Assembly: GCF_017741815.1 (NCBI RefSeq)
Contig: NZ_JAGHMF010000015.1
Span: 176,410 to 240,409 of the forward strand
Length of the DNA: 64,000 nt
Origin: Rhizobium sp. 16-488-2b
Lineage (GTDB): Bacteria; Pseudomonadota; Alphaproteobacteria; Rhizobiales; Rhizobiaceae
Reading direction: 5' to 3'
In this document: one piece after another, positions 7,871 to 16,827 of the stretch
Position numbering within the stretch: position 1 is the first letter of the stretch
Layout: each line of letters starts with the position of its first letter
Translations under genes and position numbers: made by a program
Notes under the pieces: generated by a model
Seen by the model: the letters and a program-made list of their open reading frames with translations, nothing else
Databases searched by the model: none
What the model was told of the DNA's origin: nothing

Positions 7871-10228
7871 ATGCATAATTCCGTTCAGAACAGATTTCTA
7901 GGAATTGTGTTCGCCGCACTCGTTCTGCTCGTAACCCCGCTTTTTGTTCTGTTCCTTTTCCTGTCCTCCGGGCGCGCCGAAAAGGAAATCCGCGACCACA
8001 TCTCCGTTCTTCTCGTTGCCAATTCGCAAGCGCTGGCAAAGCCGCTCTGGGATCTCGACGAAGACAGCGTCGCCCAGATCAGCGCTGCAGTCGTCTCGCA
8101 GGGGAAGATCGTCAAGGTTCAGGTGCGCGACGCATCGGGCCAGCTTGACGTCACCCAGTCAACCATCCCCAGCTCCTATGACGGCCAGCTGATCGAAGTC
8201 TCGCACGCCATCACCTACACCACGCTCGACGGCCCGAAGAAGCTGGGCACGATCTCGGTGTTCTATCCTGCGCCGGACTTGTTCTCGGGCCTGAAGAACG
8301 AAGAGATCATCTTCCTGTCGATCTTCGTCTTCGCGGTGTTGATCGTCTTCTGCGCCGCTCTCATCGGCAACCGCATCGTCCTCGTTCGCCCGTTGATGCG
8401 CCTGATCGCAGCCATCGAGGCCACCGGCCAACTCGGCTCGCGCCACCATGTCGACTGGAGCTCAAACGACGAGATGGGCCGCCTCGCCCAAAGCTTCAAT
8501 ACCATGCAATCCAAGCTGGAAAGCGAGGAACAGGAGCTGAAGCTCGCGCATCGCCGCGCCATCGACATCTACAATCTGACGCCCGCCATGCTGTTCTCGC
8601 TTGACGAGAACGACCATATTACCGCCGTCAGCGACTACTGGCTCGCCGCCACCGGCTACGAGCGCGATGATATCATCGGCAACCGCTTCACCGATCTCGT
8701 CACCCCGGACGCCCGCAGCGCCTTCCTCGGCCGCAAGGGTGAGCTGAATGGCGGCGCGACTGTCGATGTCACCGTCAAGTTCCTCTGCGCCGACGGCCGC
8801 GTCATGGACGTGCTGATCCTGGAATCGAAGGCTGCCACCGGCGGCCAGGGCGGCCTGTCGCTGTCCGTCATGACCGATGTTACGGCATTGAAGGCCTCGG
8901 AAGCCCGCAACCACAAGCAGGCGATCACCGACCATCTCACGGGCCTTCTCAATCGTCAGGGCTTCGAAACCGTGCTCGACGGCAAGATCCGCGAGGCGGA
9001 CGCCGCCAATCAGGAGCTCGCCTGCCTGTTCGTCGATCTCGATCGCTTCAAGTGGATCAACGACAACCTCGGCCACGCAGAGGGCGACAAGGCGCTGCGC
9101 GAATTCGTCGGCCGCCTGAAGAGCAAGCTCGCACCGACGGATGTGGCCGCTCGCCTCGGCGGTGACGAGTTCGCCATCCTGCTGCCATCCGGCAACGCCG
9201 CCGAGCGCGCCGACCTCATGGCCGAGATGCTCGCCTCCATTTTCAACGAACCCTTCGGCACCGACATGCATCTGAGCGCCAGCGTCGGCATCGCCATCTA
9301 TCCGCGCCACGCAGACAATGCGGCCGAACTGCTGCAGAAATCCGACATGGCGATGTATGCCAAGAAGCGCGACGGCAAGAACGGGGCCCAGCACTTCGAC
9401 AACGGCATGGTCGACCACGCCCGCGCCCGCGCCGAGATCGAAAGCTGCATCGAGATCGGCCTGATAGAGGACTGGTTCGCGGCGTATCTCCAGCCGATCG
9501 TCAATCTCAACGGCCGCGGCGTCGCCGGCTTCGAAGCGCTGATGCGCCTCAACCACCCGGTGAAGGGATTGATGGCTCCGGCCGAGGTCATCAACGTCGC
9601 CGAGGAGACCGGCAAGATCATCCGCGTCGGCAATGTCATCATGGAGAAGGCGATCGAGCATGTGGCAGTGCTCTCGGCGCTCCCCGGCCTTGAGAACAGC
9701 TACCTCGCCATCAATTTCTCGCCGTTGCAGTTCGAGCCGTCGCTGCCCGCGCGACTGGCCTCGCTGCTGATGCGCTACAACATCCGCCCCGAGCGGATCG
9801 TCGTCGAGATCACCGAGGCGGTGCTGATGCACAACAACCCCGAAATCCGCAAGATCGTCAGCGATATCCGCCAGTTCGGCTGCCGCATCGCGCTCGATGA
9901 CTTTGGCACCGGCTACTCCTCGCTCAGCTATCTCAACCGCTTCTCCGTCGACATCATCAAGATCGACCAGTCGTTTACCCGCTCGATCAATGATGCCAAC
10001 GAGGATATCCGGCAGAAGAGTCGCACGCTCGTCGAAAGCATCACCACCCTTTCGCACAAGATGGGCTGCACCGTGATCGCCGAAGGCATCGAGACCGAGC
10101 AGGAATGCCATACGCTTTGCGACATGGGTCTCGACTACGGCCAGGGCTATCTCTTCCACCGTCCACAGACCGTCGACCAGCTGATGATCCGGTTGGCGGA
10201 CGCAAACGCGCTCGCCCGCGCCTCCTGA
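7871..10228 (+). CDS. Membrane HAMP-PAS-GGDEF-EAL protein
   Basis: 785 residues. A membrane helix (about 10-32), a periplasmic sensor segment (about 33-143), a second helix (about 144-168), a HAMP-like linker with the conserved DEMGRLAQSFN (about 200-210), a PAS domain (about 228-340), a GGDEF domain with intact RLGGDEF (428-434) and an EAL domain with intact EAL (555-557), VEITEAVL, LDDFGTGYSS, KIDQSF and AEGIET. No RxxD inhibitory site precedes GGDEF. Both synthesis and breakdown of c-di-GMP are possible; which one dominates cannot be read from sequence. The gene is followed after 20 bp by a periplasmic binding protein gene, suggesting that the binding protein feeds a signal to the periplasmic segment (inference). 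Confidence 0.94.
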   Translation: MHNSVQNRFLGIVFAALVLLVTPLFVLFLFLSSGRAEKEIRDHISVLLVANSQALAKPLWDLDEDSVAQISAAVVSQGKIVKVQVRDASGQLDVTQSTIPSSYDGQLIEVSHAITYTTLDGPKKLGTISVFYPAPDLFSGLKNEEIIFLSIFVFAVLIVFCAALIGNRIVLVRPLMRLIAAIEATGQLGSRHHVDWSSNDEMGRLAQSFNTMQSKLESEEQELKLAHRRAIDIYNLTPAMLFSLDENDHITAVSDYWLAATGYERDDIIGNRFTDLVTPDARSAFLGRKGELNGGATVDVTVKFLCADGRVMDVLILESKAATGGQGGLSLSVMTDVTALKASEARNHKQAITDHLTGLLNRQGFETVLDGKIREADAANQELACLFVDLDRFKWINDNLGHAEGDKALREFVGRLKSKLAPTDVAARLGGDEFAILLPSGNAAERADLMAEMLASIFNEPFGTDMHLSASVGIAIYPRHADNAAELLQKSDMAMYAKKRDGKNGAQHFDNGMVDHARARAEIESCIEIGLIEDWFAAYLQPIVNLNGRGVAGFEALMRLNHPVKGLMAPAEVINVAEETGKIIRVGNVIMEKAIEHVAVLSALPGLENSYLAINFSPLQFEPSLPARLASLLMRYNIRPERIVVEITEAVLMHNNPEIRKIVSDIRQFGCRIALDDFGTGYSSLSYLNRFSVDIIKIDQSFTRSINDANEDIRQKSRTLVESITTLSHKMGCTVIAEGIETEQECHTLCDMGLDYGQGYLFHRPQTVDQLMIRLADANALARAS

Positions 10229-10248
10229 ACGCTGAGAGAGAAGCCGAG

Positions 10249-10971
10249 ATGATCAAACCACTGCTGCTTCTCGCCCTCCTGAGCCTGTCCCTCGCCGCTC
10301 CAACACGTGCCGCCAACGTCAACTTCGTGACCGAGGAATACCCGCCCTTCAGCTATCACGAAGGCGACATCCTGAAAGGCGCATCGGTCGAGCAGGTACA
10401 GTTGTTGATGCAGAAGGCCGGCATCGATATGCGTATCGAACTCATGCCTTGGACCCGCGCCTACGTCGCCGCGCAGACCACGCCGATGACCTGCCTCTTC
10501 ACAACGGCTCACAGCCCCGAGCGTGATAAGCTGTTCAAATGGGTCGAACCGCTTTTGGTGGACGACAATATTCTCGTCGCGACAGCCTCCTCGGGCATTC
10601 GCGAAACCGATCTGGACGATACCCGACGTTATGTCGTCGGAACGCATCGCGGCGACTACACCGAGAAACTGCTCAAGGAAAAGGGCTTCCCCAAGGTCGA
10701 TATCGCCAGCGACTTTCCCTCGACACTGCGCAAACTCATCAATGGCCGCATCGACCTCATGCCCATCTCGGAGATCTACTTCGAGAAGCTCAAGGTCAAT
10801 CAACCCCTCGTGCGCGTCGCCACGCTCTCCTCCCAATCCCTGGGCATCGCCTGCGAAAAGAGCTTCCCCGAGGATATCAGGGCCAAGATGCAGCAGGCGC
10901 TCGACGCATTGATCGCTGACGGCACGCAGCGGTCGATCTTCAACAAATACGGCCTACACCCGCGTCAGTGA
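10249..10971 (+). CDS. Periplasmic solute-binding protein, SBP_bac_3 type
   Basis: 240 residues starting at ATG 10249 (GAGAGAGAAG upstream), with a Sec signal peptide (about 1-20, ending PTRA-AN). The mature part has the fold signatures of polar-amino-acid-type binding proteins: FVTEEYPPFSY at the N-terminus, MPWTRAY, a DLMPISEIYF region in lobe 2 and a C-terminal IFNKYGL. It is shorter and more divergent than transporter-associated members, and no ABC permease or ATPase gene lies nearby. The close spacing behind the HAMP-PAS-GGDEF-EAL gene points to a sensory rather than transport role, but this is inference. Confidence 0.85.
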   Translation: MIKPLLLLALLSLSLAAPTRAANVNFVTEEYPPFSYHEGDILKGASVEQVQLLMQKAGIDMRIELMPWTRAYVAAQTTPMTCLFTTAHSPERDKLFKWVEPLLVDDNILVATASSGIRETDLDDTRRYVVGTHRGDYTEKLLKEKGFPKVDIASDFPSTLRKLINGRIDLMPISEIYFEKLKVNQPLVRVATLSSQSLGIACEKSFPEDIRAKMQQALDALIADGTQRSIFNKYGLHPRQ

Positions 10972-11094
10972 TGCGGCTTCCCGGGTCTAGCTTCATCGAT
11001 TCTGGCCGCCATCGACATGCTTGCGCTTGACTTCGGCGCCGTTTCGCGGTGGTGAACGTGCTTGGAATGTGAAACGCCCAGGAATGAACGCGCC

Positions 11095-11841
11095 ATGCTT
11101 GTTATCGCCGGCCTCGGCAATCCCGGCAGACAATATGCCGGCAACCGCCACAACATAGGCTTCATGGCCGTGGACGCCATCCACCGCCGCCACTCGTTTT
11201 CGCCCTGGTCGAAGAAGTTCAAGGCCGAGATATCGGAAGGCGAGATCGCGGGCGAAAAGGTGCTGCTGATCAAGCCCCAGACCTACATGAACCTGTCGGG
11301 CGAATCCGTCGGCGAGGCCATGCGCTTCTACAAGCTGCAGCCACCAGACATCGTCGCCATCTACGACGAACTCGACCTCGCGCCCGCCAAGGCCCGCATC
11401 AAGGTCGGCGGCGGCCATGGCGGCCATAATGGTGTGAAGTCGCTCGACGCCCATTGCGGCAGGGACTACCGCCGCCTGCGCCTCGGCATCGGCCATCCCG
11501 GCAACAAGGATCTGGTGCACAACTACGTGCTCGGCGATTTCGCCAAGATCGACCAGCAGTGGCTGGAACCCATGCTCGACGCGCTCGCCGACAATCTCGA
11601 GATGCTGGTCAAGCGCGAGGATTCGCAGCTGATGAACAAGCTGGCGCTCGCCGTCGGTGGCAAGGAAGACGAGGACAAGCCGAAGCCCGCCAAGCCTACC
11701 AGTGCGAGCGCAGCTGCTCAGAAACCCGCAGCCAAATCGCACATCCACCAGGCCCGCAACAGCGCCCAGCCGAAAAAGCTGCCGACGACGGGACCGATGG
11801 CCGAGATGCTGAAGAAGATGTTCGGCAACAAGGAAGACTGA
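11095..11841 (+). CDS. pth: Peptidyl-tRNA hydrolase with C-terminal extension
   Basis: Releases tRNA from peptidyl-tRNA that has dropped off the ribosome. Catalytic-region motifs are present: [18 protein letters not shown] (with the catalytic His and Asn), [10 protein letters not shown], and [13 protein letters not shown] chose ATG 11095 because [11 protein letters not shown] matches the family N-terminus and an AGGA lies 11 bases upstream; an in-frame ATG at 11062 would add 11 unlikely residues. The core ends near residue 190; residues ~192-248 are an extra Lys/Pro/Ala-rich, probably disordered tail ending in a short amphipathic helix ([14 protein letters not shown]). A GNAT gene follows 2 bp after the stop codon. 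Confidence 0.96.
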   Translation: MLVIAGLGNPGRQYAGNRHNIGFMAVDAIHRRHSFSPWSKKFKAEISEGEIAGEKVLLIKPQTYMNLSGESVGEAMRFYKLQPPDIVAIYDELDLAPAKARIKVGGGHGGHNGVKSLDAHCGRDYRRLRLGIGHPGNKDLVHNYVLGDFAKIDQQWLEPMLDALADNLEMLVKREDSQLMNKLALAVGGKEDEDKPKPAKPTSASAAAQKPAAKSHIHQARNSAQPKKLPTTGPMAEMLKKMFGNKED

Positions 11842-11843
11842 CC

Positions 11844-12299
11844 ATGTCCCCCTCGCCTCTCGCGATCCGCACGGCCGAAGCGGGAGACCTCGCAGCGCTT
11901 CTCGCGCTCTATAGGGACATGAACCCCGGCGACCCCGCCATCGATCCGGCGGTGGCACAAGAGCGCTTCGCCTCCATGCTGGCCTATCCCGGCATGCGCG
12001 TGCTGGTGGGCTTGGCCGACGATGCGCTGGCCGCGTCGGTGACGCTGATCATCATGCCCAACCTCACCCGCGGCGGCGCGCCCTATGCGCTGATCGAAAA
12101 CGTCGCCACCTCAACGCCGCATCGCCGGCGCGGCTATGCCAGCGCCCTGATCGGGCATGCGATCGAACTCGCTTGGCAGGAGGGTTGCTACAAGGTGATG
12201 CTGCTCACCGGCCGCACCGATCCCGGCATCCATCGCTTCTACGAAAGCTGCGGCTTCGTGCAGAACAAGACAGGCTTCCAGATCAGAAGAAGCGTCTGA
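11844..12299 (+). CDS. GNAT-family N-acetyltransferase
   Basis: 151 residues with the GNAT order of motifs: N-terminal IRTAEAGDLAALLALY, a beta-strand pair, the acyl-CoA pyrophosphate-binding loop HRRRGYASALI (about residues 96-106) and the C-terminal GIHRFYESCGF. The ATG at 11844 lies 2 bp after the pth stop codon, so the two are probably co-transcribed and translationally coupled. The substrate is unknown; small GNATs of this size acetylate amino acids, polyamines, aminoglycosides or protein termini, and nothing here decides. Confidence 0.9.
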   Translation: MSPSPLAIRTAEAGDLAALLALYRDMNPGDPAIDPAVAQERFASMLAYPGMRVLVGLADDALAASVTLIIMPNLTRGGAPYALIENVATSTPHRRRGYASALIGHAIELAWQEGCYKVMLLTGRTDPGIHRFYESCGFVQNKTGFQIRRSV

Positions 12300-12301
12300 A
12301 C

Positions 12302-12613
12302 CTATTCCTCAGGCTCTGTCGTAAACATCAGCGGGAACCCCGCTTCCTTGCCGAAATCCATGGCCTCCTTGGCCTTGGTCTCGGCGATATCCTTGGCGCA
12401 GACGACCACCACGGCGGTGCCGAGCTTGTGTGCGGTCATCATCACCCGGTATCCGGCCTCCTCGCTCATCCTAAAGACGATCTTCAACACCGCCGTCACG
12501 AATTCGCGCGGCGTGAAATCGTCGTTGACGAGGATCACCTTGTAGAGCTTCGGCCGATCAAGCTTCGGCTTCGACTTCACTTTCGGTTTCAGGGCGACAT
12601 CGTTGTCACTCAT
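12302..12613 (-). CDS. clpS: ClpS-type adaptor for the ClpAP protease
   Basis: ClpS delivers N-degron substrates to ClpA. The substrate-pocket motif VILVNDDFTPREFV (about residues 29-42) with the paired Asp residues and the later MTAHKLGTAVVV, which keeps the pocket His, identify the family. The QGxxxxG stretch of canonical ClpS is replaced by LGTAVVVV, which fits the second, divergent paralogue (often named ClpS2) found in many alphaproteobacteria. Start ATG 12613 (MSDNDV) gives 103 residues; an ATG four codons upstream (12625) is also possible. No clpA lies next to it in the window. Convergent with the GNAT gene, 2 bp apart. Confidence 0.9.
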   Translation of the reverse strand: MSDNDVALKPKVKSKPKLDRPKLYKVILVNDDFTPREFVTAVLKIVFRMSEEAGYRVMMTAHKLGTAVVVVCAKDIAETKAKEAMDFGKEAGFPLMFTTEPEE

Positions 12614-12804
12614 CGGGCAGTCCATCCGTTGATGACAGGAAAGAGGGCGAGCCATGCTCAGCCCACACAATATATTGCACCGCAAGCGCCGCTTTCAAGC
12701 CAAAGCCGCTTTGATCACGCAAGATGTGCTCGAAAAGCTTGACCCGGAGGCGGCTTTTACCCCATACGCACGGCCAAGGAATTCAAGAACAGCAGGTTTC
12801 AGCC

Positions 12805-13908
12805 ATGGGCTTCAAATGCGGTATCGTCGGTCTGCCGAATGTCGGCAAGTCGACCCTCTTCAACGCACTCACCAAGACGGCGGCGGCGCAGGCGGCGAAC
12901 TATCCCTTCTGCACGATCGAGCCGAACACCGGCGAAGTCGCCGTTCCCGATCCGCGCATGCAGAAGCTGGCGGGTATCGCCGGCTCCAAGGAAATCATTC
13001 CGACGCGCATCTCCTTCGTCGACATCGCCGGCCTCGTGCGCGGCGCGTCCAAGGGTGAAGGCCTCGGCAACAAGTTCCTCGCCAACATCCGCGAAGTCGA
13101 TGCCGTGGTGCACGTGCTGCGCTGCTTCGAGGATGACGACATCACTCACGTCGAGGGCCGCATCAATCCTGTCGGCGACGCCGACACGATCGAGACCGAA
13201 CTGATGCTCGCCGACCTCGAAAGCCTCGAGCGCCGCGTCGAGCAGACCCGCAAGCGCGCCGCATCGAAGGACAAGGAATCGCTGGCCCAGCTTCCCGTCA
13301 TGGAAGCGGTCATCAAGCTCCTCAACGAAGGCAAGCCCGCCCGTCTTCTCCTGAAGACGCTGGCGCCTGAGGAAATCGAGATCCTGAAGGGCCTCAACCT
13401 CCTCACCTCGCACCCGGTCCTCTACGTCTGCAACGTCGCCGAAGGCGATGCCGTCGACGGCAACGAGCACACCAAGGCGGTCGCCGAAATGGCCGAGAAG
13501 CAAGGCGCGGAATGCGTCATCATCTCGGCCGCGATCGAAGCCGAAGTGGCGCAGCTGCCGGAGGAAGAAGCCACCGAGTTCCTCTCGGCGCTTGGCCTCA
13601 CGGAAGCCGGTCTCGACCGTCGGATCCGCGCCGGCTACCACCTGCTCGACCTGATCACCTATTTCACCGTCGGCCCCAAGGAAACCCGCGCCTGGACCAT
13701 CCGCCGCGGCACCAAGGCCCCGGCGGCGGCCGGCGTCATCCACACCGATTTCGAACGCGGCTTCATCCGCGCCTTCACCATCGGCTACGACGACTACATC
13801 AACTTCAAGGGTGAAGTCGGCGCCAAGGAAGCCGGCAAGGGCCGCGACGAAGGCAAGGAATACGTCGTCCAGGACGGCGACGTCATCCACTTCCGCTTCA
13901 ACACCTGA
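12805..13908 (+). CDS. ychF: Redox-regulated ATPase YchF (Obg-like)
   Basis: A ribosome-associated P-loop NTPase of the OLA1/YchF subfamily that prefers ATP. The G1 loop GLPNVGKST (about residues 9-17), the G3 region [20 protein letters not shown], the altered G4 NVAE (which explains ATP preference in the family) and the C-terminal TGS domain ([20 protein letters not shown] onward) are all present. The length, 367 residues, is standard. Start ATG at 12805 ([12 protein letters not shown]) matches the family exactly. The gene is followed by a rhizobial-type palindromic repeat rather than an obvious terminator. Confidence 0.97.
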   Translation: MGFKCGIVGLPNVGKSTLFNALTKTAAAQAANYPFCTIEPNTGEVAVPDPRMQKLAGIAGSKEIIPTRISFVDIAGLVRGASKGEGLGNKFLANIREVDAVVHVLRCFEDDDITHVEGRINPVGDADTIETELMLADLESLERRVEQTRKRAASKDKESLAQLPVMEAVIKLLNEGKPARLLLKTLAPEEIEILKGLNLLTSHPVLYVCNVAEGDAVDGNEHTKAVAEMAEKQGAECVIISAAIEAEVAQLPEEEATEFLSALGLTEAGLDRRIRAGYHLLDLITYFTVGPKETRAWTIRRGTKAPAAAGVIHTDFERGFIRAFTIGYDDYINFKGEVGAKEAGKGRDEGKEYVVQDGDVIHFRFNT

Positions 13909-13935
13909 TTTCGAACGATACGACTGCCGCCTGAA

Positions 13936-14039
13936 GCATGTCGCGCAAAAGTGTGCAGCGGTTTTGCGGAACCGACATGCGACAGAACAAAAACTTAAAG
14001 CGTGGCGAGCGAATCCGAAGGATCGCGACACGCTTTAAG
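13936..14039. repeat. Intergenic palindromic repeat of rhizobial type
   Basis: Two adjacent imperfect palindromes: GCATGTCG (13936-13943) with CGACATGC (13973-13980), and an 11-bp arm CTTAAAGCGTG (13994-14004) with its exact complement at 14029-14039. The sequence resembles a dispersed intergenic element I remember from Rhizobiaceae genomes. Its right end overlaps the last codons of the membrane protein gene on the minus strand, whose stop codon lies inside the palindrome arm. Confidence 0.7.
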
Positions 14040-15126
14040 CGGGCGGCAGTCTTTTCTGCAGACGCGGCGAAAGCCTGCGCACGACAGCGCGCCGAAGCGG
14101 CATCCAGCCGGTGCCGATCACAAGAACGATCACGCCCACCGCCAGCAGCGTGACGAAGATGTAGGTATCCACCTGCGCATTGCCCTGGCGAAAGATCCCG
14201 TAGAGCGCAGCCCCTAGCGATACCAGTCCCGACGTCACGAAGGCGCGTCGGTCGATGATCAGCCCCACCAGCATCAGCGCCATGACTGTGATCACCACCA
14301 CAGGTGTGCGCATCGATACCGTGTCGAGCCCGCTGAGCGCCCCCGGCCCGCCGCCGGAGAGCCACAGGATGCTGTAAAGCAGCGCGGGCGCTGCGCCGAG
14401 ATGCAGCCAGAAGGCAATGTCGGAATTGACGGTCCGGCGCAGCGGATCCTTGAGATCGAAGCGCATGGCAAGCGCGAACAGCCCGACCGCGCAGGCCACC
14501 GCCAGCATCGACAGCACGCCGCCATGCGTGACAGCATAGAGCGGATCGCCGCTCAGCCAGCCCAGCAGGCGCAGCACGAGCTGCAGCGCCACGACCACCG
14601 CGCCCATGATCGCGAGCGCAAAGGCGAGCGGTATCCGATAAAGCAGATAGAAGAGACCGAGCACGACGGGAAAGGCCAGCGTGTATTGCAGCCCCTCATT
14701 ATTGTCTCCTATCCCGATGATCTCAGGCGAGCCCTGCAGCAACATCGCCGACACCGCCCCCGTCCAGAGCGCCAGCGCAATCGTCAGCGCCACCGCAGGC
14801 AGCGCCAGCCGCTGGCGGCGCACGAGGATTTCGGCAAGCACGATGATCGCCGGGAACACCGCATAGATGGAGCCGATGCCCCAGAGCCCGGCAAGCGCGA
14901 CCACGACACCGATGGTGATCAGCACATCGTGGAACCCGCGCACGAAGCTCGGCGTCTCCGTATCAGAAAACGCGGCACCAGCCGTCGCTTCATCCCGCAC
15001 GGTCGACACCGCGGCATCCGCCCTGACGCCGCGCGCCACGAGAAACGACAACAGCCGCTCGGAAGCCTGCGATGGAATGATCCCCTCTCGCTCAGCCTCG
15101 TCAAGGATCGACTTCAGTTCGGACAT
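14035..15126 (-). CDS. Polytopic membrane protein, DUF2157-like
   Basis: 363 residues from ATG 15126 (MSELKSILDEAE). A soluble helical N-terminus (about 1-75; EREGIIPSQASERLL resembles the start of DUF2157 proteins) is followed by about ten hydrophobic segments, for example LITIGVVVALAGLWGIG and VVVITVMALMLVGLII, ending in an Arg-rich cytoplasmic tail (RRAVVRRLSPRLQKRL). The frame is open upstream to 15222, but that extension reads as non-coding and overlaps the divergent gene's upstream region. Function unknown. The stop codon lies inside the arm of an intergenic palindrome. Confidence 0.78.
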   Translation of the reverse strand: MSELKSILDEAEREGIIPSQASERLLSFLVARGVRADAAVSTVRDEATAGAAFSDTETPSFVRGFHDVLITIGVVVALAGLWGIGSIYAVFPAIIVLAEILVRRQRLALPAVALTIALALWTGAVSAMLLQGSPEIIGIGDNNEGLQYTLAFPVVLGLFYLLYRIPLAFALAIMGAVVVALQLVLRLLGWLSGDPLYAVTHGGVLSMLAVACAVGLFALAMRFDLKDPLRRTVNSDIAFWLHLGAAPALLYSILWLSGGGPGALSGLDTVSMRTPVVVITVMALMLVGLIIDRRAFVTSGLVSLGAALYGIFRQGNAQVDTYIFVTLLAVGVIVLVIGTGWMPLRRAVVRRLSPRLQKRLPPA

Positions 15127-15206
15127 GCGGAATTCTCGTTGGAATCGTTGAGTGACGCCGCATGCTATTGTAATCGTGTTGAAACGCCTATGACGTGGAG
15201 ACGAAT

Positions 15207-15689
15207 TTGTCCGATCAGACACTCGCCTACGAGGACTTTCATCTCGGCCGCCGCTTCGCGCTCGGACCTGTCACGGTCTCGGCCGCAGAAATCATCGAAT
15301 TCGCCAGCGAGTTCGACCCGCAGCCGATGCACACAGACGAAGCGGCCGGACGCGCCAGCATTCTCGGCGGGCTCGCCGCATCGGGTTGGCACACGTCGGC
15401 GATGCTGATGCGGATGATGATCGACAGCTATCTCCTGAATTCGCTCTCCGAAGGCGCACCCGGCATCGACATCATGGAATGGCGCCGGCCCGTCATCGCT
15501 GGCGACACGCTCTCCGGCCACTCGACCGTGCTCGAGGCGCGCGCCCTGCGCTCCCGCCCGGGCATCGGCATCGTCAAGTTCCGCCACGAACTCGAAAACC
15601 AGCGCGGCGAAACGGTCTGCGTGTCGGAGAACCCGATCATGTTCCGCATGTCCACCGCGACCGAAGCGCAAACGGGAGCAGGCGCATGA
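15207..15689 (+). CDS. MaoC-fold dehydratase-like protein 1
   Basis: 160 residues with a hot-dog (MaoC/R-hydratase) fold. The active-site region EFASEFDPQPMHTDEAA (Asp and His as in the hydratase motif) is followed by GGLAASGWHTSAM. I chose TTG at 15207 because GGAG at 15197-15200 sits six bases upstream; an in-frame GTG at 15195 overlaps that ribosome binding site. The gene overlaps the next, similar gene by four bases (ATGA), so the two are translationally coupled and may form a heteromer, as in two-component MaoC hydratases. Substrate unknown; an acyl-CoA or similar thioester is the family norm. Confidence 0.88.
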   Translation: MSDQTLAYEDFHLGRRFALGPVTVSAAEIIEFASEFDPQPMHTDEAAGRASILGGLAASGWHTSAMLMRMMIDSYLLNSLSEGAPGIDIMEWRRPVIAGDTLSGHSTVLEARALRSRPGIGIVKFRHELENQRGETVCVSENPIMFRMSTATEAQTGAGA

Positions 15690-16150
15690 GGATGCTCGAT
15701 CGCTATGCGCTCGGCGAAAAGACCGAGACGGGAAGCTACGCCTTCACGGAGGAAAACATCATCCGCTTTGCCACGCGCTATGATCCGCAGCGCTTCCATG
15801 TGGACAGGCAAGCCGCGCGCGAAAGCCTGTTTGGCGACCTCTGCGCCTCCGGCTGGCATACCTGCGCCGGCTGGATGACGACATTCGTCGCCTACTGGAT
15901 CGCCGAGAGCAAGAAGCTCGCCCGCGAGGGCCACACGCCGCCCAAGCTCGGCCCGGCAGCCGGCTTCAAGGACCTGCAGTGGATCCGCCCGGTTTTCGCC
16001 GGCGAAACCGTCGATTACGCCGTTACCCTATTGTCCAGCCGCCCGATGGCCTCACGCCCAGGCCGCATCCTCAACACCATCCTCTGCGAAGGCTATGTCG
16101 CGGGCGCCCCGGTTGTCAGGTTCGAAAGCAGCGTGCTCGAATTCGAGTAA
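15686..16150 (+). CDS. MaoC-fold dehydratase-like protein 2
   Basis: 154 residues, paralogous to the gene it overlaps. The active-site stretch IRFATRYDPQRFHVD keeps the Asp...His pair (NP replaced by QR), followed by GDLCASGWHTCAGWM. The ATG at 15686 overlaps the upstream stop codon and is preceded by GGAGCAGG. The repeated DPQ..H and ASGWHT in both genes indicates tandem duplication. It probably acts with its partner on a CoA thioester, but no neighbouring fatty-acid or carboxylic-acid pathway genes fix the substrate. Confidence 0.88.
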   Translation: MRMLDRYALGEKTETGSYAFTEENIIRFATRYDPQRFHVDRQAARESLFGDLCASGWHTCAGWMTTFVAYWIAESKKLAREGHTPPKLGPAAGFKDLQWIRPVFAGETVDYAVTLLSSRPMASRPGRILNTILCEGYVAGAPVVRFESSVLEFE

Positions 16151-16172
16151 AGCGTCGACTGCCTAGCCAGCC

Positions 16173-16715
16173 TCAGTGGCCCGAAAACTCGACCAGCGTG
16201 CGCACGTCGACGCCCAGCGCTTCCAGCTTCGCGCGCCCGCCGAGATCCGGCAGGTCGATGACGAAGCAGGCCGACACCACCTCGGCGCCCATCTGGCGCA
16301 GCAGCTGGGTCGCGCCGACAGCCGTGCCGCCCGTCGCGATCAGATCGTCGACAAGGATCACCTTCTCGCCCGGCTTCACCGCATCGATATGCATTTCCAT
16401 CTCGTCGACGCCGTATTCCAGGCTGTAGGCGATGCGCACGGTATCATGCGGCAGCTTGCCCTTCTTGCGGATCGGCACGAAGCCCGCCGAAAGCTGATGC
16501 GCCACGGCACCCCCAAGAATGAAGCCCCGCGCCTCCATGCCGGCGATCTTGTCGATCTTCATCCCCGCATAAGGCTGCACCAGCTCATCCACCGCCCGCC
16601 GAAACGCCCGGGCGTCGCCAAGCAGCGTGGTGATGTCGCGAAAGATGATGCCGGGTTTTGGGTAATCCCGGATGGAGCGGATGGCAGCTGCAAGCTCCGA
16701 GGTCGTATCAGTCAT
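16173..16715 (-). CDS. apt: Adenine phosphoribosyltransferase
   Basis: Salvages adenine to AMP using PRPP. The 180-residue length is canonical. Motifs: [18 protein letters not shown] at the N-terminus, [10 protein letters not shown], the hood region [12 protein letters not shown] and the PRPP-binding loop [16 protein letters not shown] (about residues 119-134). Start ATG at 16715 (MTDTTSEL); open codons upstream to 16814 do not match the family. It lies just downstream, on the same strand, of the petABC terminator, so it is transcribed separately or only by read-through. Confidence 0.97.
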   Translation of the reverse strand: MTDTTSELAAAIRSIRDYPKPGIIFRDITTLLGDARAFRRAVDELVQPYAGMKIDKIAGMEARGFILGGAVAHQLSAGFVPIRKKGKLPHDTVRIAYSLEYGVDEMEMHIDAVKPGEKVILVDDLIATGGTAVGATQLLRQMGAEVVSACFVIDLPDLGGRAKLEALGVDVRTLVEFSGH

Positions 16716-16778
16716 TGGGTGTCCAGTTTGAAGGCATGAAATCGGCTGCACCCTATCAATTGCGCCGGCAGGAACCAA

Positions 16779-16806
16779 CAAAAAAGGCGCCCCGAAGAGC
16801 GCCTTT
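16779..16806 (-). terminator. Rho-independent terminator of petABC
   Basis: On the minus strand, an 8-bp stem AAAGGCGC/GCGCCTTT (16799-16806 with 16783-16790) with an 8-base loop, followed by an uninterrupted T-run, 22 bp after the petC stop codon. Confidence 0.88.
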
Positions 16807-16827
16807 CCGATCAAGCCTTTGATACCC

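Noticed and set aside
8462..10159. 565-residue antisense open frame over the second GGDEF-EAL gene
   Set aside because: Same third-position GC artefact; low-complexity Asp/Ala/Val composition and complete overlap with a gene that has intact catalytic motifs.
12799..14031. 410-residue minus-strand frame opposite ychF
   Set aside because: Mirrors the ychF coding bias and ends in the palindromic repeat; no start site or domain.
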